Positions 50,119 to 58,585 of a stretch of DNA of 64,000 nucleotides are shown here, piece after piece. The DNA is taken from contig NZ_VCHX02000158.1 in assembly GCF_005768555.2 (NCBI RefSeq), positions 1 to 64,000 on the forward strand, written 5' to 3'. Under the pieces are notes generated by a model. That model had not been told where the DNA came from. It saw nothing but the letters and a program-made list of their open reading frames with translations, and ran no database searches. Position 1 is the stretch's first letter. Every line of letters starts with the position of its first letter. This DNA is from Streptomyces sporangiiformans. GTDB taxonomy: Bacteria > Actinomycetota > Actinomycetes > Streptomycetales > Streptomycetaceae. The position numbers and the translations under genes are program-made.

Positions 50119-50696
50119 GACGAATCCCGCAGGGCGGCGACGACGGTGTCGACGTCGGTGCGCGGGCCGCGGTTGTAGGGCAGCTTCGACAGCAGCATGC
50201 CCATGGCGCAGGTGTTGGTGAGCGCGGCGACGGCCAGGCCGGCCCCGACGGCTGTACCGATCAGGTGCAGTCCGGGCAGGAACAGGTCCGTGATGCCGCT
50301 CACCAGGACGAGGGTGCCGGCGACCAGGCGCACTTGGCGCTCCAGGTCCCAGCGTTCCGGGCCGCGGGTGAGCGGGCCTCCAGCGGTCTCCCACGCCATG
50401 ACGCCGCCGTCGAGGACGCGCAGATTGGGCAGTCCGGCTTCAGCCAGGGCCTGTTCGGCCTGGGCGGCGCGGGCACCGGAGCGGCAGATGAGTATGACGT
50501 CCTCGTCGAGGTGGTGGAGCAGCTCCGCCCGGTGCTCGCGGAGGGTATCGAGGGGCACGTTGTAGGAGCCGGGGATGTGGGCGGTGCGGAACTCGCCGGG
50601 CGTGCGCACGTCCAGCAGGCGCGGGCCCTCCCCGTCCCGGGTCAGGTTGCGCAGAGCGGCGGGATCGAGTCGTGGTGCGTCGGCGTGGGTGGTCAT
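50115..50696 (-). CDS. Rhodanese with C-terminal membrane anchor
   Basis: 193 residues from ATG at 50696, with GGAG upstream. A rhodanese domain (RLLDVRTPGEFRTAHIPGSY; active loop CRSGAR, C71) is followed from ~118 by a two-helix membrane part (VRLVAGTLVLVSGITDLFLP; GTAVGAGLAVAALTNTCAMG), as in DUF2892-type proteins. It would transfer sulfane sulfur at the membrane, next to the quinone reductase and permease. Middle gene of the dioxygenase-rhodanese-permease operon. Confidence 0.92.
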   Translation of the reverse strand: MTTHADAPRLDPAALRNLTRDGEGPRLLDVRTPGEFRTAHIPGSYNVPLDTLREHRAELLHHLDEDVILICRSGARAAQAEQALAEAGLPNLRVLDGGVMAWETAGGPLTRGPERWDLERQVRLVAGTLVLVSGITDLFLPGLHLIGTAVGAGLAVAALTNTCAMGMLLSKLPYNRGPRTDVDTVVAALRDSS

Positions 50697-50785
50697 CGGG
50701 GCTCCTTGTCGCCTTTGAAGCGTTGTCTTGACGGGGGCGGGCGGCGGCCGATGACTCGGGGCCGCCCGCCCGGGGGTGGGGTGGA

Positions 50786-52171
50786 TCAGGCGTCGGCCGG
50801 TGCGGGCTGGGCGAGCCAGGCGCCGTAGCCGCCGAGCAGGTCGGAGACGTCGGTGCGGCCCTTGTGTCGCAGCAGGCTGGCGGCGATGGAGGAGCGGTGG
50901 CCGCCCGCGCAGTGGACGACGAGGGGCCGGTCGGCCGGGATCTCGTCCACACGGCGGGCGAGTTCGGGCAGTGGGATGTGCAGCGAGCCTTCGATGAACC
51001 CTTCTTCGCGTTCGGCGGTGTCGCGCACGTCGAGGACGAGCGGGGGTTCGTCGCCGTCGAGCGCCCGGCGCAGCTCGTCGGCGGTCAGGCGGCCGGCCTG
51101 GCGTAGCTCGTCGGCCAGGGTGGGGAAGGCGCCCTCGGGTTCCCGCAGGTACCCGCCGACCTTGTCGAAGCCGATACGCGCCAGCCGGGTGACGATCTCC
51201 TCCTCGCGGTCCTGGGGCGCGACCACGACGACCTCCTGCTCGGGGGCGACGACCATGCCGGCCTGCTCGGCGAAGCGGCCGTCGGCGGGCACGTTGACCG
51301 AGCCGTTCAGGTGCCCGGTGGCGAAGTCCTGTGGGGAGCGCGCGTCGACGACGACCGCACCGGCCGCGCCGTGCTCCAGGAATTCCTCGGTGGACAGCGG
51401 CCGGGGTGGGTTGGCCGTGTCGAACAGGCTGTGTTCCTTGCGGTTGAGGATGGCGTCGTAGACGAAGTAGGCGGGCGCGGAGGGCTGCCCGGCGGTGACC
51501 AGCTCGACGAAGTTCTCCTCGCTCATGGGGCGGCAGGCGTAGTTGGTGGCGCGCTGTTCGCCGATGGTGGACTGGCGGCGGGTGGAGAGGTTCTTGCCGC
51601 AGGCGGATCCTGCGCCGTGGGCGGGGAAGACGCGGACGGCGTCGGGCAGGGCCATCAGCTTGTTCTGGATGGTGTCGTAGAGCATGCGGCCGAGTTCGTC
51701 GGCGGTCGCGCCGAGCGAGGCGAGCAGATCGGGGCGGCCGACGTCGCCGATGAACAGGGCGTCGCCGGTGAGGACGCCGTAGGGGAGCGTGTCGTCTGCG
51801 TGCTCGTGGACCAGGATGCTGATCGACTCCGGGGTGTGGCCGGGGGTTTCGAGGATCTGCAGCTGGACGTCGCCGAGGCTGATCCGCTCTCCGTCGGACA
51901 GTTTGCGGATGGGGTACTCGGTCTCGGCGCGCTGCCCGTAGCCGATCCAGGCGCCGGTGCGGTCGGCCAGCTCCAGGTGGCCGGCGAGGAAGTCGGCGTG
52001 GAAGTGGGTGTTGAGGACGGCCTCGATGGTGAAACCGTGGGTGGCGGCGTCGGTGAGGTACTCGGAGACGTCGCGGCGCGGATCGACGACGACGGCCCTG
52101 CCGGTAGTCTCGTCGGCGATCATGTAGGACGCCTGGGAGAGGCAGTCGAGGTAGTACTGGGCGAAGAACAT
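50786..52171 (-). CDS. Persulfide dioxygenase fused to rhodanese domains (CstB-like)
   Basis: 461 residues; GGAGG upstream of ATG at 52171. N-terminal metallo-beta-lactamase fold with iron ligands in THFHADF (H56, H58, D60), GHTPES (H112), GDALFIGDVGRPD (D137) and PAHG (H185). A central rhodanese-like domain without Cys (~255-345) is followed by an active rhodanese domain with C421 in HCAGGHRSS. This is the CstB-type architecture that oxidises persulfides and makes thiosulfate with sulfite. Directly preceded by an ATACCC-N4-GGGTAT operator at 52211-52226. Confidence 0.93.
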   Translation of the reverse strand: MFFAQYYLDCLSQASYMIADETTGRAVVVDPRRDVSEYLTDAATHGFTIEAVLNTHFHADFLAGHLELADRTGAWIGYGQRAETEYPIRKLSDGERISLGDVQLQILETPGHTPESISILVHEHADDTLPYGVLTGDALFIGDVGRPDLLASLGATADELGRMLYDTIQNKLMALPDAVRVFPAHGAGSACGKNLSTRRQSTIGEQRATNYACRPMSEENFVELVTAGQPSAPAYFVYDAILNRKEHSLFDTANPPRPLSTEEFLEHGAAGAVVVDARSPQDFATGHLNGSVNVPADGRFAEQAGMVVAPEQEVVVVAPQDREEEIVTRLARIGFDKVGGYLREPEGAFPTLADELRQAGRLTADELRRALDGDEPPLVLDVRDTAEREEGFIEGSLHIPLPELARRVDEIPADRPLVVHCAGGHRSSIAASLLRHKGRTDVSDLLGGYGAWLAQPAPADA

Positions 52172-52210
52172 GGTTGGGTGTCCTCCAGGTCGGAAGAGTG
52201 GATTCTGTTA

Positions 52211-52226
52211 ATACCCATGGGGGTAT
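52211..52226. promoter_or_regulatory. CstR-like operator, copy 3 (persulfide dioxygenase promoter)
   Basis: ATACCC-ATGG-GGGTAT, a perfect palindrome 40 bases before the dioxygenase start and after the sulfide:quinone reductase stop. It gives the dioxygenase-rhodanese-permease genes their own regulated promoter. Confidence 0.82.
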
Positions 52227-52312
52227 ATAGGGGCGTCTGGTCCGCCCGGTTCGAGGCGTGGGGTGGGGCGGGTTGGTCGGCTCGGGGGGCGGGGGATGCC
52301 CGGGCCGACCGG

Positions 52313-53542
52313 TCAGAGGCGGCCGGTGAGCATGCCGTGCCAGTACACCGGCGGCAGCCCGTACCGCTTGAACAGCCACATCGTGCGCCGCTCCTTGAAG
52401 GGGCCGAGCAGCGGGAACGTGGGTGTGGGGTGCAGGTCGTAGTCGAACTCGGCAAGCAGCATCCGGTCGCGGGCGGTCACCAGCGGGCAGGAGGTGTAGC
52501 CGTCGTACCGGTGCGACGGAGAGCGGCTGTTCATGACGTCGAGCAGGTTGCCGACGACGACCGGTGCCTGCTTGCGTACGGCCGCGCCGGTCTTCGAGGT
52601 GGGCAGGTTCGCGACGTCGCCGAGCGCGAAGACGTTGTCGTAGTGCGGGTGTTGGAGCGTGTGCTTGTCCGCGGCGATGAATCCCTGGGGATTCGCGGGG
52701 TCGGCGAGCGGGCTCGCTTTGACCCAGTCGGGCGCGCTCTGCGGCGGCACGGCGTGCAGGAGGTCGTAGCCGATGGTCTCCTTGGTGCCGTTCGCGCGGT
52801 CGGTGACAGTCACTGTGCGGCCGTCGCCGTCGACGGCGGTCATCTCCGAGCGAAGCCGCACCTCGATGCCGTAGCGGGCGGCCACCTTCTCCAGGACTTG
52901 TGACCAGGCGGGCACCTTGAACATCGCCGGGTCGGGCATCACCAGGATGATGCGGATGTCGTCCAGGACCTTCTGCTTGCGCCAGTGGTCGGCGGCCAGG
53001 TAGGCGATCTTCTGCGGGGCGCCGCCGCATTTCAGCGGGGTGGCCGGGTGGGTGAAGACGGCCGTGCCGGAGCGCATCCCCTTGATCAGCTCCCAGGTGC
53101 GCGGGGCGTACTCGGGTGCGTAGTTGCTGCTCACTCGGTCGTGGCCGACGGTCTCGGCGAGGCCGGGCACGCCGTCCCAGTCGAGTTGGAGACCGGGCGC
53201 CATGACCAGGTACTCGTAGGTGAGTTCGTCGCCGCCGGACAGGGTCACCGTGCGGGCCTCGGGGTCGACGGCCAGGGCGCGGCGGCGGATCCACCGTACC
53301 CCGTCGGGTATTACGGACCCCTCGGGGCGGCGGGTCGTGCGCAGGGGGGCCTGGCCGCCTCCGACGAGGGTCCACAGCGGCTGGTACCAGTGGGTGTCGG
53401 ACGGTTCGATCAGGGTGATGTCGGTGACGCCGGCGCGGCGCAGACGGGCGGCGACGCTGATGCCGGCGCTGCCGCCGCCGACGACGGCGACGCGGTGTCG
53501 GCCGACGATCGGTGCGTCGGAGGGTGAGGGGGTGGTGGCCAA
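52313..53542 (-). CDS. Sulfide:quinone oxidoreductase
   Basis: 409 residues. The start is chosen as TTG at 53542, seven bases after GGAAGGAG; a TTG at 53560 would sit before the binding site. FAD-binding HRVAVVGGGSAGISVAARLR, the two catalytic Cys C172 (PLKCGGAPQK) and C352 (YTSCPLVT), second FAD motif NVFALGDVANLPTSKTGAAV and the type II C-terminal end TFPLLGPFKERRTMWLFKRY. It lacks the third Cys of type I enzymes. It oxidises sulfide to persulfide and gives electrons to quinone, supplying the dioxygenase. Follows the small rhodanese gene. Confidence 0.92.
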   Translation of the reverse strand: MATTPSPSDAPIVGRHRVAVVGGGSAGISVAARLRRAGVTDITLIEPSDTHWYQPLWTLVGGGQAPLRTTRRPEGSVIPDGVRWIRRRALAVDPEARTVTLSGGDELTYEYLVMAPGLQLDWDGVPGLAETVGHDRVSSNYAPEYAPRTWELIKGMRSGTAVFTHPATPLKCGGAPQKIAYLAADHWRKQKVLDDIRIILVMPDPAMFKVPAWSQVLEKVAARYGIEVRLRSEMTAVDGDGRTVTVTDRANGTKETIGYDLLHAVPPQSAPDWVKASPLADPANPQGFIAADKHTLQHPHYDNVFALGDVANLPTSKTGAAVRKQAPVVVGNLLDVMNSRSPSHRYDGYTSCPLVTARDRMLLAEFDYDLHPTPTFPLLGPFKERRTMWLFKRYGLPPVYWHGMLTGRL

Positions 53543-53645
53543 GGCGGTACTCCTTCCCAACTGGCCGATGTGCGGATTGTGGGTGGTCTTCAGTGGGTGG
53601 CGGCGGGTGGTCGGTGGCCGCAGCGAAGACCGAAGGCGGAGTCGT

Positions 53646-53972
53646 TCAGGCTGCGTGCTCGTGGTGTCCGGCTGCGATCGGGTGTCCGGCGTGGGCCCAT
53701 GCCCTGGTGCCGCCAGTCACGGAGTAGGCATCGATGCCGCGGGAGGTCATCCAGTAGGCGGCGGTCCTGCTGCGGTTGCCGCTGGCGCAGATCACGAACA
53801 CCGGCCGGTCGGCGGGCCGTTCGTCGCACCGGGCCGGCACGGAACGCAGTGGCATCAGCCGTGCGCCCGGTACGTGCCCGGCCGTCTGCTCGTCCGCCTC
53901 CCGTACGTCGATCACGAGCCCGCCTTCGGCCCAGGCCGCGGCGAACGCCTGCTGCGTTGTTTCACGAGCCAC
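53646..53972 (-). CDS. Single-domain rhodanese
   Basis: 108 residues from GTG at 53972, with GAGGAGG at 53978-53984. GLVIDVREADEQTAGHVPGA and the active loop CASGNRS (C62). No membrane segment. First gene of the rhodanese-SQR operon, immediately after two CstR-like operators, the nearer of which almost touches the ribosome binding site. It would carry sulfane sulfur produced by the quinone reductase. Confidence 0.92.
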   Translation of the reverse strand: MARETTQQAFAAAWAEGGLVIDVREADEQTAGHVPGARLMPLRSVPARCDERPADRPVFVICASGNRSRTAAYWMTSRGIDAYSVTGGTRAWAHAGHPIAAGHHEHAA

Positions 53973-53988
53973 TTGATTGCCTCCTCAA

Positions 53989-54004
53989 ATACCCCGGGGG
54001 GTTT
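53989..54004. promoter_or_regulatory. CstR-like operator, copy 4
   Basis: ATACCC-CGGG-GGGTTT, the least symmetric copy (one arm ends TTT). It lies 17 bases before the rhodanese start. Forms a pair with copy 5, which is centred 56 bases further upstream. Confidence 0.72.
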
Positions 54005-54044
54005 CTGCTCGCCGAGAGTACGGCGGCTGAGAGCGGGTCGTCAA

Positions 54045-54060
54045 ATACCCCGGGGGGTAT
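54045..54060. promoter_or_regulatory. CstR-like operator, copy 5
   Basis: ATACCC-CGGG-GGGTAT. The symmetry extends outward to AAATACCCC / GGGGTATTT (54043-54062), the most extensive palindrome of the five. It probably overlaps the promoter of the rhodanese-SQR operon. Confidence 0.85.
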
Positions 54061-54067
54061 TTGCCCG

Positions 54068-54370
54068 TCAGGCAACACGCGGCTCCGTGCCAGGGGCGGG
54101 AATGAGCCGTGATCCCTGTGACTCGGCCCTGGGCAGCCGGGGGTTCATCCGAGTCCCGCCGCCCGGTCCGGAGTCGGCGGAGACCGTTCCGCCGTGGGCG
54201 GTGATCAGCTCTTTGACGACGGCGAGGCCGATGCCGATGCCGCTTCTGGCGCGGGCGCGGGGCCCTCGCCAGAGACGGTCGAAGGCGTACGGCGGCCGGC
54301 CGGCTGGGATGCCCGGGCCGGTGTCGGCCACCTCGACCAGCGCTTCGGCGGGCGTGGCGTCTCGTCGGCC
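54068..54370 (-). pseudogene. Histidine kinase C-terminal fragment
   Basis: From about 54370 the minus strand reads EALVEVADTGPGIPAG, FDRLWRGPRARARSGIGIGL and AVVKELITAHGGTVSADSGP, then an LPRAES tail and a stop at 54068. These are the G1, F and G2 boxes of a sensor kinase ATPase domain. Everything upstream (sensor, H box, N box) is missing, and the sequence beyond is an IS3 remnant on the other strand. It is a stub left by rearrangement. Confidence 0.6.
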
Positions 54371-54462
54371 TCGCAGCTGCTGATCACCCCGACCGCGACG
54401 GCCGGGTCCGCCTCACCTACTTCACCCACAAGGCCACGAATCGCTGGCTGAGGTAAGAGGAG

Positions 54463-55006
54463 TTGACACGGTACGCCGAGACCCTGCCGGAGACCGTCGC
54501 GTGGATCGAGCGGCAACTGGCCGGATTTTCTATGCCGATGAGATCGAGGAGTATCTTCCACGGCTCGGGTGGCGCCTACGGCTCGCCGAAGGTGTTCATC
54601 GAGCTGGTACGCAGAGGCTGGCGAGTGTCGGTGAACACGGTCGCGAAGGTCCTGGCCGAACTCGGTCTGGCCGGACGGAAGATGCGTCGCCGCCGGTCGC
54701 TGACGAGGCAGGGCGAGCGGTCGGCTGCCACGGACTTCGTGCGCCGGGACTTCACCGCCGAGCAGCCCGATCCCGTCCGGGCGGGCGATCTCACCGAGAT
54801 CGAAACCGGCGAGGGCAGGCTGTATGTGGCGACGGTCATCGACCTGTTCTCCCACCGCCTGCCCGGCCAAGCGATGGCCGCCCGTCATGCACACGGACAG
54901 GGGAAGCGAGTACTGCTCGCGGCGGTTCAGGCGGGCCTTCCGAAAGCTCGGCACCGTCCAGTCACGTGACTACCGAGCCGCCCTCGCCGAGGGACTGGCC
55001 GCGTAG
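54463..55006 (+). mobile_element. IS3-family transposase remnant
   Basis: The frame from 54463 contains HGSGGAYGSPKVFIELVRRG, VSVNTVAKVLAELGLAGRKM and FVRRDFTAEQPDP, followed by the rve-domain block GDLTEIETGEGRLYVATVID. After MAARHA the homology skips forward and one frame over to HTDRGSEYCSRRFRRAFRKL, so a section between the first two catalytic Asp is deleted. The C-terminal part with the last Glu is absent. No terminal inverted repeats were recognised. A dead element that probably mediated the deletions around it. Confidence 0.65.
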
Positions 55007-55695
55007 ATCGTCTCCGCGCTGCGAGGGGATTGACCCTCTTCAAGCTCCCCAATCTGCTGGGGGCAGTGCTCGGGGGCGGGGAAATCGAAGTGCGCGTGCT
55101 GGGTCAGCTCACCACCGGGCGGTACCGAGGTGGGACCCGATCGGTCTGGCCCAACCTGCTTGTCGTTGGCCCGAATCTGGCTCGTCGACTGTCTGTGATG
55201 TGTTGCGGGGTCGGTGATGTCGCAACGGGAAGCGCCGAACAGGAAGCCGGGCGGCCTCGTCGCGGGAGGCGCAAGGTGTGGCTGTCATTCGTTTCCCCCG
55301 GATTCTCCCCAGCGTTCGCCGACACCCAAAAGACCTGTTCAGGGGTGCGTCGGAGGCAGGGCGAGGAGATCAGCCGCATCGTGCAAACTGACGCAAACCA
55401 CCCCCATCAAGCCGATCGCGAAGGGGCATCCGAAGCTCCAGCCCAACTCAAGGTCGTCTCTGACCTGCGCGGATGAGTCTTTCAGCGTCTTTCAAGGTCG
55501 TGTCGCGTTGCGCAGTCGATTCTCCCCGCGCGCTCCCCAGCACGCTCCATACTCCTCAGATTCTCCCCAAGGACGGCACCGCGTCGCGGGCGGCGCAGGC
55601 ACAGGGGTGTCGTAAGCAGGCATCGTCGGAGCGAGTCGGTTCGCTCTGCTCGCCGACGAGGTCGCCCACCGAGGCCCGGACCGGCTTGTCACTGT
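55007..55695. other. 689-base stretch without a supportable gene
   Basis: Open frames exist but none shows a known motif or a good ribosome binding site. The only structure noticed is the ten-base word GATTCTCCCC, present three times (about 55300, 55517 and 55559). Base composition looks less GC-rich than the flanks. Confidence 0.45.
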
Positions 55696-56514
55696 TCAAT
55701 CAGCGGTGGCGTTGGAACTGCGCACGGCGCCGCCGCTGGACGGCGCGGACGACACCGAAGCGTTGGAACTGGAACTGGAGCTGGGACGAGAACTGGTATC
55801 CGGCGCCGCGCTCGCGTCCGGCGAGGCAGAGCCGCCTGTCTGCGACGCCGCGCCACTGGACGCACCTGGGGTGGGTGTGCGGCGGTCCGCGGGGCCGGGG
55901 GTACCGGCCGTGCCACCGCCCACCGAGGTTCCCCTGCCCGGCTCGTTCTTGACCACGGCCGCTACCGGCTTGCCCATGATCAGCTCCACCGCGGTCACCG
56001 TGACCATCGCCAGGGCGAACACCAGGCCCGTGGCCAGGGCGTACTTCTTCCAGCCGATGGACCTCCGGAGGGAGCCACCCCGATAGGTGGTGACCGACTC
56101 AGCTTCGGAGGCCGCGGAGGCCGCCGTTGTCCCGCGGTGCTCATCATCCGGGCCACCGGGACCGAAGGGCGGCATCGCGTCAACAGCCGTAGCGTCCGCC
56201 GGTAAACCGAATGCCGCCCGGGCGTCAGCGCGGTGCTCCGCCCGCTCCTGGCCCGGCGTCCTCGGCACTCCTACGGCCGGCACTCGGCCGCGGATCCCCT
56301 CGCCCGTCCGTCGGAAAGCATGCGAGAAGACGGCTGCGCCTGTCGTGGCGCTGGTACTGATCACGGCGGCGCCGATGATCGTCCCGGTTACCCCCAGCAG
56401 GGACGCCAGCACCGCGCCCACCACAGTCGCGAGTGCGCTCGCTACTACCTGCACAAGAGTCAGGTCGAGCACCTTGCGCTTGGGCGCCCGTTTTTCTTCT
56501 CTGAGATTCTCCAT
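55696..56514 (-). CDS. Membrane protein of unknown function, low-complexity tail
   Basis: 272 residues from ATG at 56514, preceded by AAGGGATATTG. After a basic start (MENLREEKRAPKRKVLDLTL) there is a long hydrophobic hairpin (~residues 20-64). A polar middle rich in Arg and Glu follows, then a third helix (YALATGLVFALAMVTVTAVE, ~165-185) and an outside tail of Ser, Pro, Ala and Thr. I recognise no family; similar proteins seem frequent in Streptomyces, but I cannot name a function. It is on the same strand as the DSPHKAV pair upstream, 313 bases away. Confidence 0.6.
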   Translation of the reverse strand: MENLREEKRAPKRKVLDLTLVQVVASALATVVGAVLASLLGVTGTIIGAAVISTSATTGAAVFSHAFRRTGEGIRGRVPAVGVPRTPGQERAEHRADARAAFGLPADATAVDAMPPFGPGGPDDEHRGTTAASAASEAESVTTYRGGSLRRSIGWKKYALATGLVFALAMVTVTAVELIMGKPVAAVVKNEPGRGTSVGGGTAGTPGPADRRTPTPGASSGAASQTGGSASPDASAAPDTSSRPSSSSSSNASVSSAPSSGGAVRSSNATAD

Positions 56515-56827
56515 CAATATCCCTTGATAGTTCTGGAGCCCGGCAGCCATCGGCTCCGTGACCATCGGTGTGATGGCGGACGGCAAGGACCGAGCCGGGC
56601 AACAACTCGCCGGCCACTGCGTGATGGCCGGGCTTGTCCCGCTCATGGCGGCGTTAACGGGAGGGTTGATGGAGGTCGGGCTGATACGCGCCGGCCCAGG
56701 CACAAGTTCTGCAGGAGCAGTTGAGCGTGCGTAGGCCCCGCCTCCAGAACGCAGCCGCCGCAGTCCGACCGGTGTGGTGTACGCACCGGTCACTGCGGCG
56801 GCAGCGGTTTCCGCGGGGAGGACGGTG
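56515..56827. other. Intergenic stretch
   Basis: 313 bases between two leftward genes. A 53-codon plus-strand frame (56573-56734) has no ribosome binding site and is not supported. No regulatory sequence was recognised. Confidence 0.4.
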
Positions 56828-57265
56828 TTACTGACTGGCAGGCGCCGACATGTGCAGCAGTCGTTCGGTGATCTCCCGGTATTGCCTGAGCGCGAGCCGT
56901 AGTTCCTCGGTCTGTGCATCGGTGTCCTGGTCCTGCCAGCTTGCGCGCAGGACGCGGCGCCGTTCGGTGAGGGTGTTGGTGAACTGGGTGGCGATGTCGT
57001 CGAAGACGGCGTCGGCCTCCTCCACCGCCTTGTGTGGGCTGTCGACGAAGTTGTTCAGGGCCTGTTGGAGGCGCAGGGTGAGCTCGTCCCGTTCGCCCTG
57101 CGGGACCAGTTCCGGGCCCGGCGGGCGATCGGGGCGGTCCGCGGTGGTGTGGCGTTCACGCTGTGCGTCAGCGGATTCGGTGCGGGGTGTCTGCGGGGCG
57201 CGCGGGGTTGCGGGATTCGGACTTCCGGTCTGGGGGTGCAGTGCGTGTTGGGCGTTGTGTGACAT
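56828..57265 (-). CDS. Soluble protein with VDSPHKAV motif
   Basis: 145 residues; ATG at 57265 overlaps the stop of the upstream gene. A polar, Pro-rich N-terminal third precedes a helical domain with NNFVDSPHKAVEEADAVFDD (~residues 73-92) and IATQFTNTLTERRRVLRASW. The same motif is in the upstream protein, where it follows a membrane anchor, so the two are probably diverged duplicates. The family is known to me only as an actinobacterial hypothetical; function unknown. Confidence 0.7.
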   Translation of the reverse strand: MSHNAQHALHPQTGSPNPATPRAPQTPRTESADAQRERHTTADRPDRPPGPELVPQGERDELTLRLQQALNNFVDSPHKAVEEADAVFDDIATQFTNTLTERRRVLRASWQDQDTDAQTEELRLALRQYREITERLLHMSAPASQ

Positions 57266-57885
57266 CAGGTGCTGCTTCCCTTCGCGTGGCGTCGGTTCAG
57301 TGCCCACGGCGCGTGGCCGCGGTCGTCGGGGGTCTGCGGACTGTCCTGGTCCGAGTCGGCCCGTTGTTCGGTGACCAGTGCCTCGAAGAGGCTTCGGGCT
57401 TCGACCATGGCCTCCCGCATTTCCTCGGTACCGCTCTGGCCGCGGGCGGCCGTGTGCACGCTGCGGTAGCCGCGGACATGGGCGGCGTGGTGGACGGAGA
57501 GGGCGGCGAACCGCTCCTCGAACTGTTCACCGGGGAAGCCCCGGTCCTTCGCCAGGTGTGCAAGGAGTGCCTCCGCCTCGGTGACTGCCTTGTGCGGCGA
57601 GTCGACGAACTGCTCCTGAACGCCGGCCCACTGAGTCGTGTACTGCGCGCGGGCCTCGGGTGACAGCGGTTGTTCCGTGAGGGAGCCGTGCTGCTTGACG
57701 CGCTCGCCGAGTTCCCGCTCGGCCGCCTTTGTGTCGCCGTCGTGGTCGGCGACGGCACGGTCGTACTCGGGTCCGAAGCGGTGCCTCAACCCGCGCCCGC
57801 CGCCGTCCCGGATGCGGCCGCGTCCGACGACGAGGACGGCGACCGCCACGATGACGATCACGGCGGTGATCACGATGGTGAGCAT
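57265..57885 (-). CDS. Membrane-anchored protein with VDSPHKAV motif
   Basis: 206 residues. One N-terminal membrane helix (~residues 2-21), then a basic stretch and a helical domain with QEQFVDSPHKAVTEAEALLA (~residues 90-109), FEERFAALSVHHAAHVRGYR and a C-terminal helix EEMREAMVEARSLFEALV. Its stop overlaps the next gene, which carries the same domain without the anchor. It precedes CsbD and small hydrophobic genes, so a role in envelope or osmotic stress is plausible but unproved. Confidence 0.72.
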   Translation of the reverse strand: MLTIVITAVIVIVAVAVLVVGRGRIRDGGGRGLRHRFGPEYDRAVADHDGDTKAAERELGERVKQHGSLTEQPLSPEARAQYTTQWAGVQEQFVDSPHKAVTEAEALLAHLAKDRGFPGEQFEERFAALSVHHAAHVRGYRSVHTAARGQSGTEEMREAMVEARSLFEALVTEQRADSDQDSPQTPDDRGHAPWALNRRHAKGSST

Positions 57886-58019
57886 GGCTGCCTTCTCTGG
57901 CTCTCGGCTCGTAGGGTCTTCTGCTTCATTACCGTCCCCATCAATTCCTGTCGGCTGACTACGCGTTGGCCTGTCGGGTCGCGTCCGCGCAACGGGGACA
58001 CCACCTGGGGCGTTCGTGG

Positions 58020-58193
58020 TCAGCGCCTGAAAGCGTTCTTGGCCTTGTCACCTGACTGCTTCAGATTTCCGGAGACCCGGTCGGTCCTGCCTTCGCGCTG
58101 CAGTCGCCTGTTGCGGGTGATCCGGCCGATACGTTCGGTGACCTGGCCCTTGAATGCCTGGGTCTTGTGCCTGATCGTCCGTCCGACGCTCAT
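58020..58193 (-). CDS. CsbD-family stress protein
   Basis: 57 residues from ATG at 58193, with AGAGGA upstream. Basic, helical: MSVGRTIRHKTQAFKGQVTE, then RVSGNLKQSGDKAKNAF, matching the CsbD pattern (KGQ...GKxxGxxxxxxxGdxxQ...GdxKqaxxkaKdA). CsbD proteins are abundant general-stress products under SigB-like control, and a SigB/SigF-like factor is encoded 2.6 kb away. Confidence 0.82.
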   Translation of the reverse strand: MSVGRTIRHKTQAFKGQVTERIGRITRNRRLQREGRTDRVSGNLKQSGDKAKNAFRR

Positions 58194-58285
58194 GGTTGTC
58201 CTCTGCTCGTTCGCTGGATGGGCTCCCGCGCGTGATCGCCGTATCAGGCCGCCGTTCCCGCGGGCGGGAGAGCGCCTGGTGTGGG

Positions 58286-58468
58286 CTATCCGCGACTGCG
58301 GCCGTACCGGCGGCCGCCACCGCCACGCCTGCCACCGCCGCGCCCGCGCATCGCGAAGCCGACGATCCAGACGACCAGGAGTACGGCGGCGACCCACCAA
58401 AGGGTCTGCATGGTGAAGCCGAACCCGAACACCACCAGGATCAGCAGAAGGAGAAGAATCCATAACAT
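58286..58468 (-). CDS. Small hydrophobic protein
   Basis: 60 residues from ATG at 58468, with GGAGG upstream. Two short hydrophobic helices (MLWILLLLLILVVFGFGF and LWWVAAVLLVVWIVGFAM) and a Gly/Arg-rich tail. Of the lmo0937/hydrophobic-protein kind found near stress genes. The paralogue at 59182 on the other strand shares the FVLLLILIVV...WWVAA pattern. About 93 bases upstream is TAGGGCTATGC, shared with that paralogue's upstream region. Confidence 0.75.
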   Translation of the reverse strand: MLWILLLLLILVVFGFGFTMQTLWWVAAVLLVVWIVGFAMRGRGGGRRGGGGRRYGRSRG

Positions 58469-58585
58469 CGCCGGGCCTCCAGATCGCGGGAAGTTCCTGA
58501 GTTCCGCGGGGTCCGGGCGAAGTGGGAAGGTGGAATGCGTCGCCCGAGTGATCCGGAGTGGCATAGCCCTACACCGTGCTGTCAG

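Noticed and set aside
54376..54453. Short plus-strand peptide ending before the IS3 remnant (ADHPDRDGRVRLTYFTHKAT...)
   Set aside because: It looks coded but I could not assign it, and it overlaps the kinase stub on the other strand.
55030..55615. Two open frames after the IS3 remnant
   Set aside because: No homology recognised, low-complexity Arg/Pro/Ser content and no start signals.
56573..56734. 53-codon plus-strand ORF
   Set aside because: No ribosome binding site, no motif, and it lies opposite the leader of a leftward gene.
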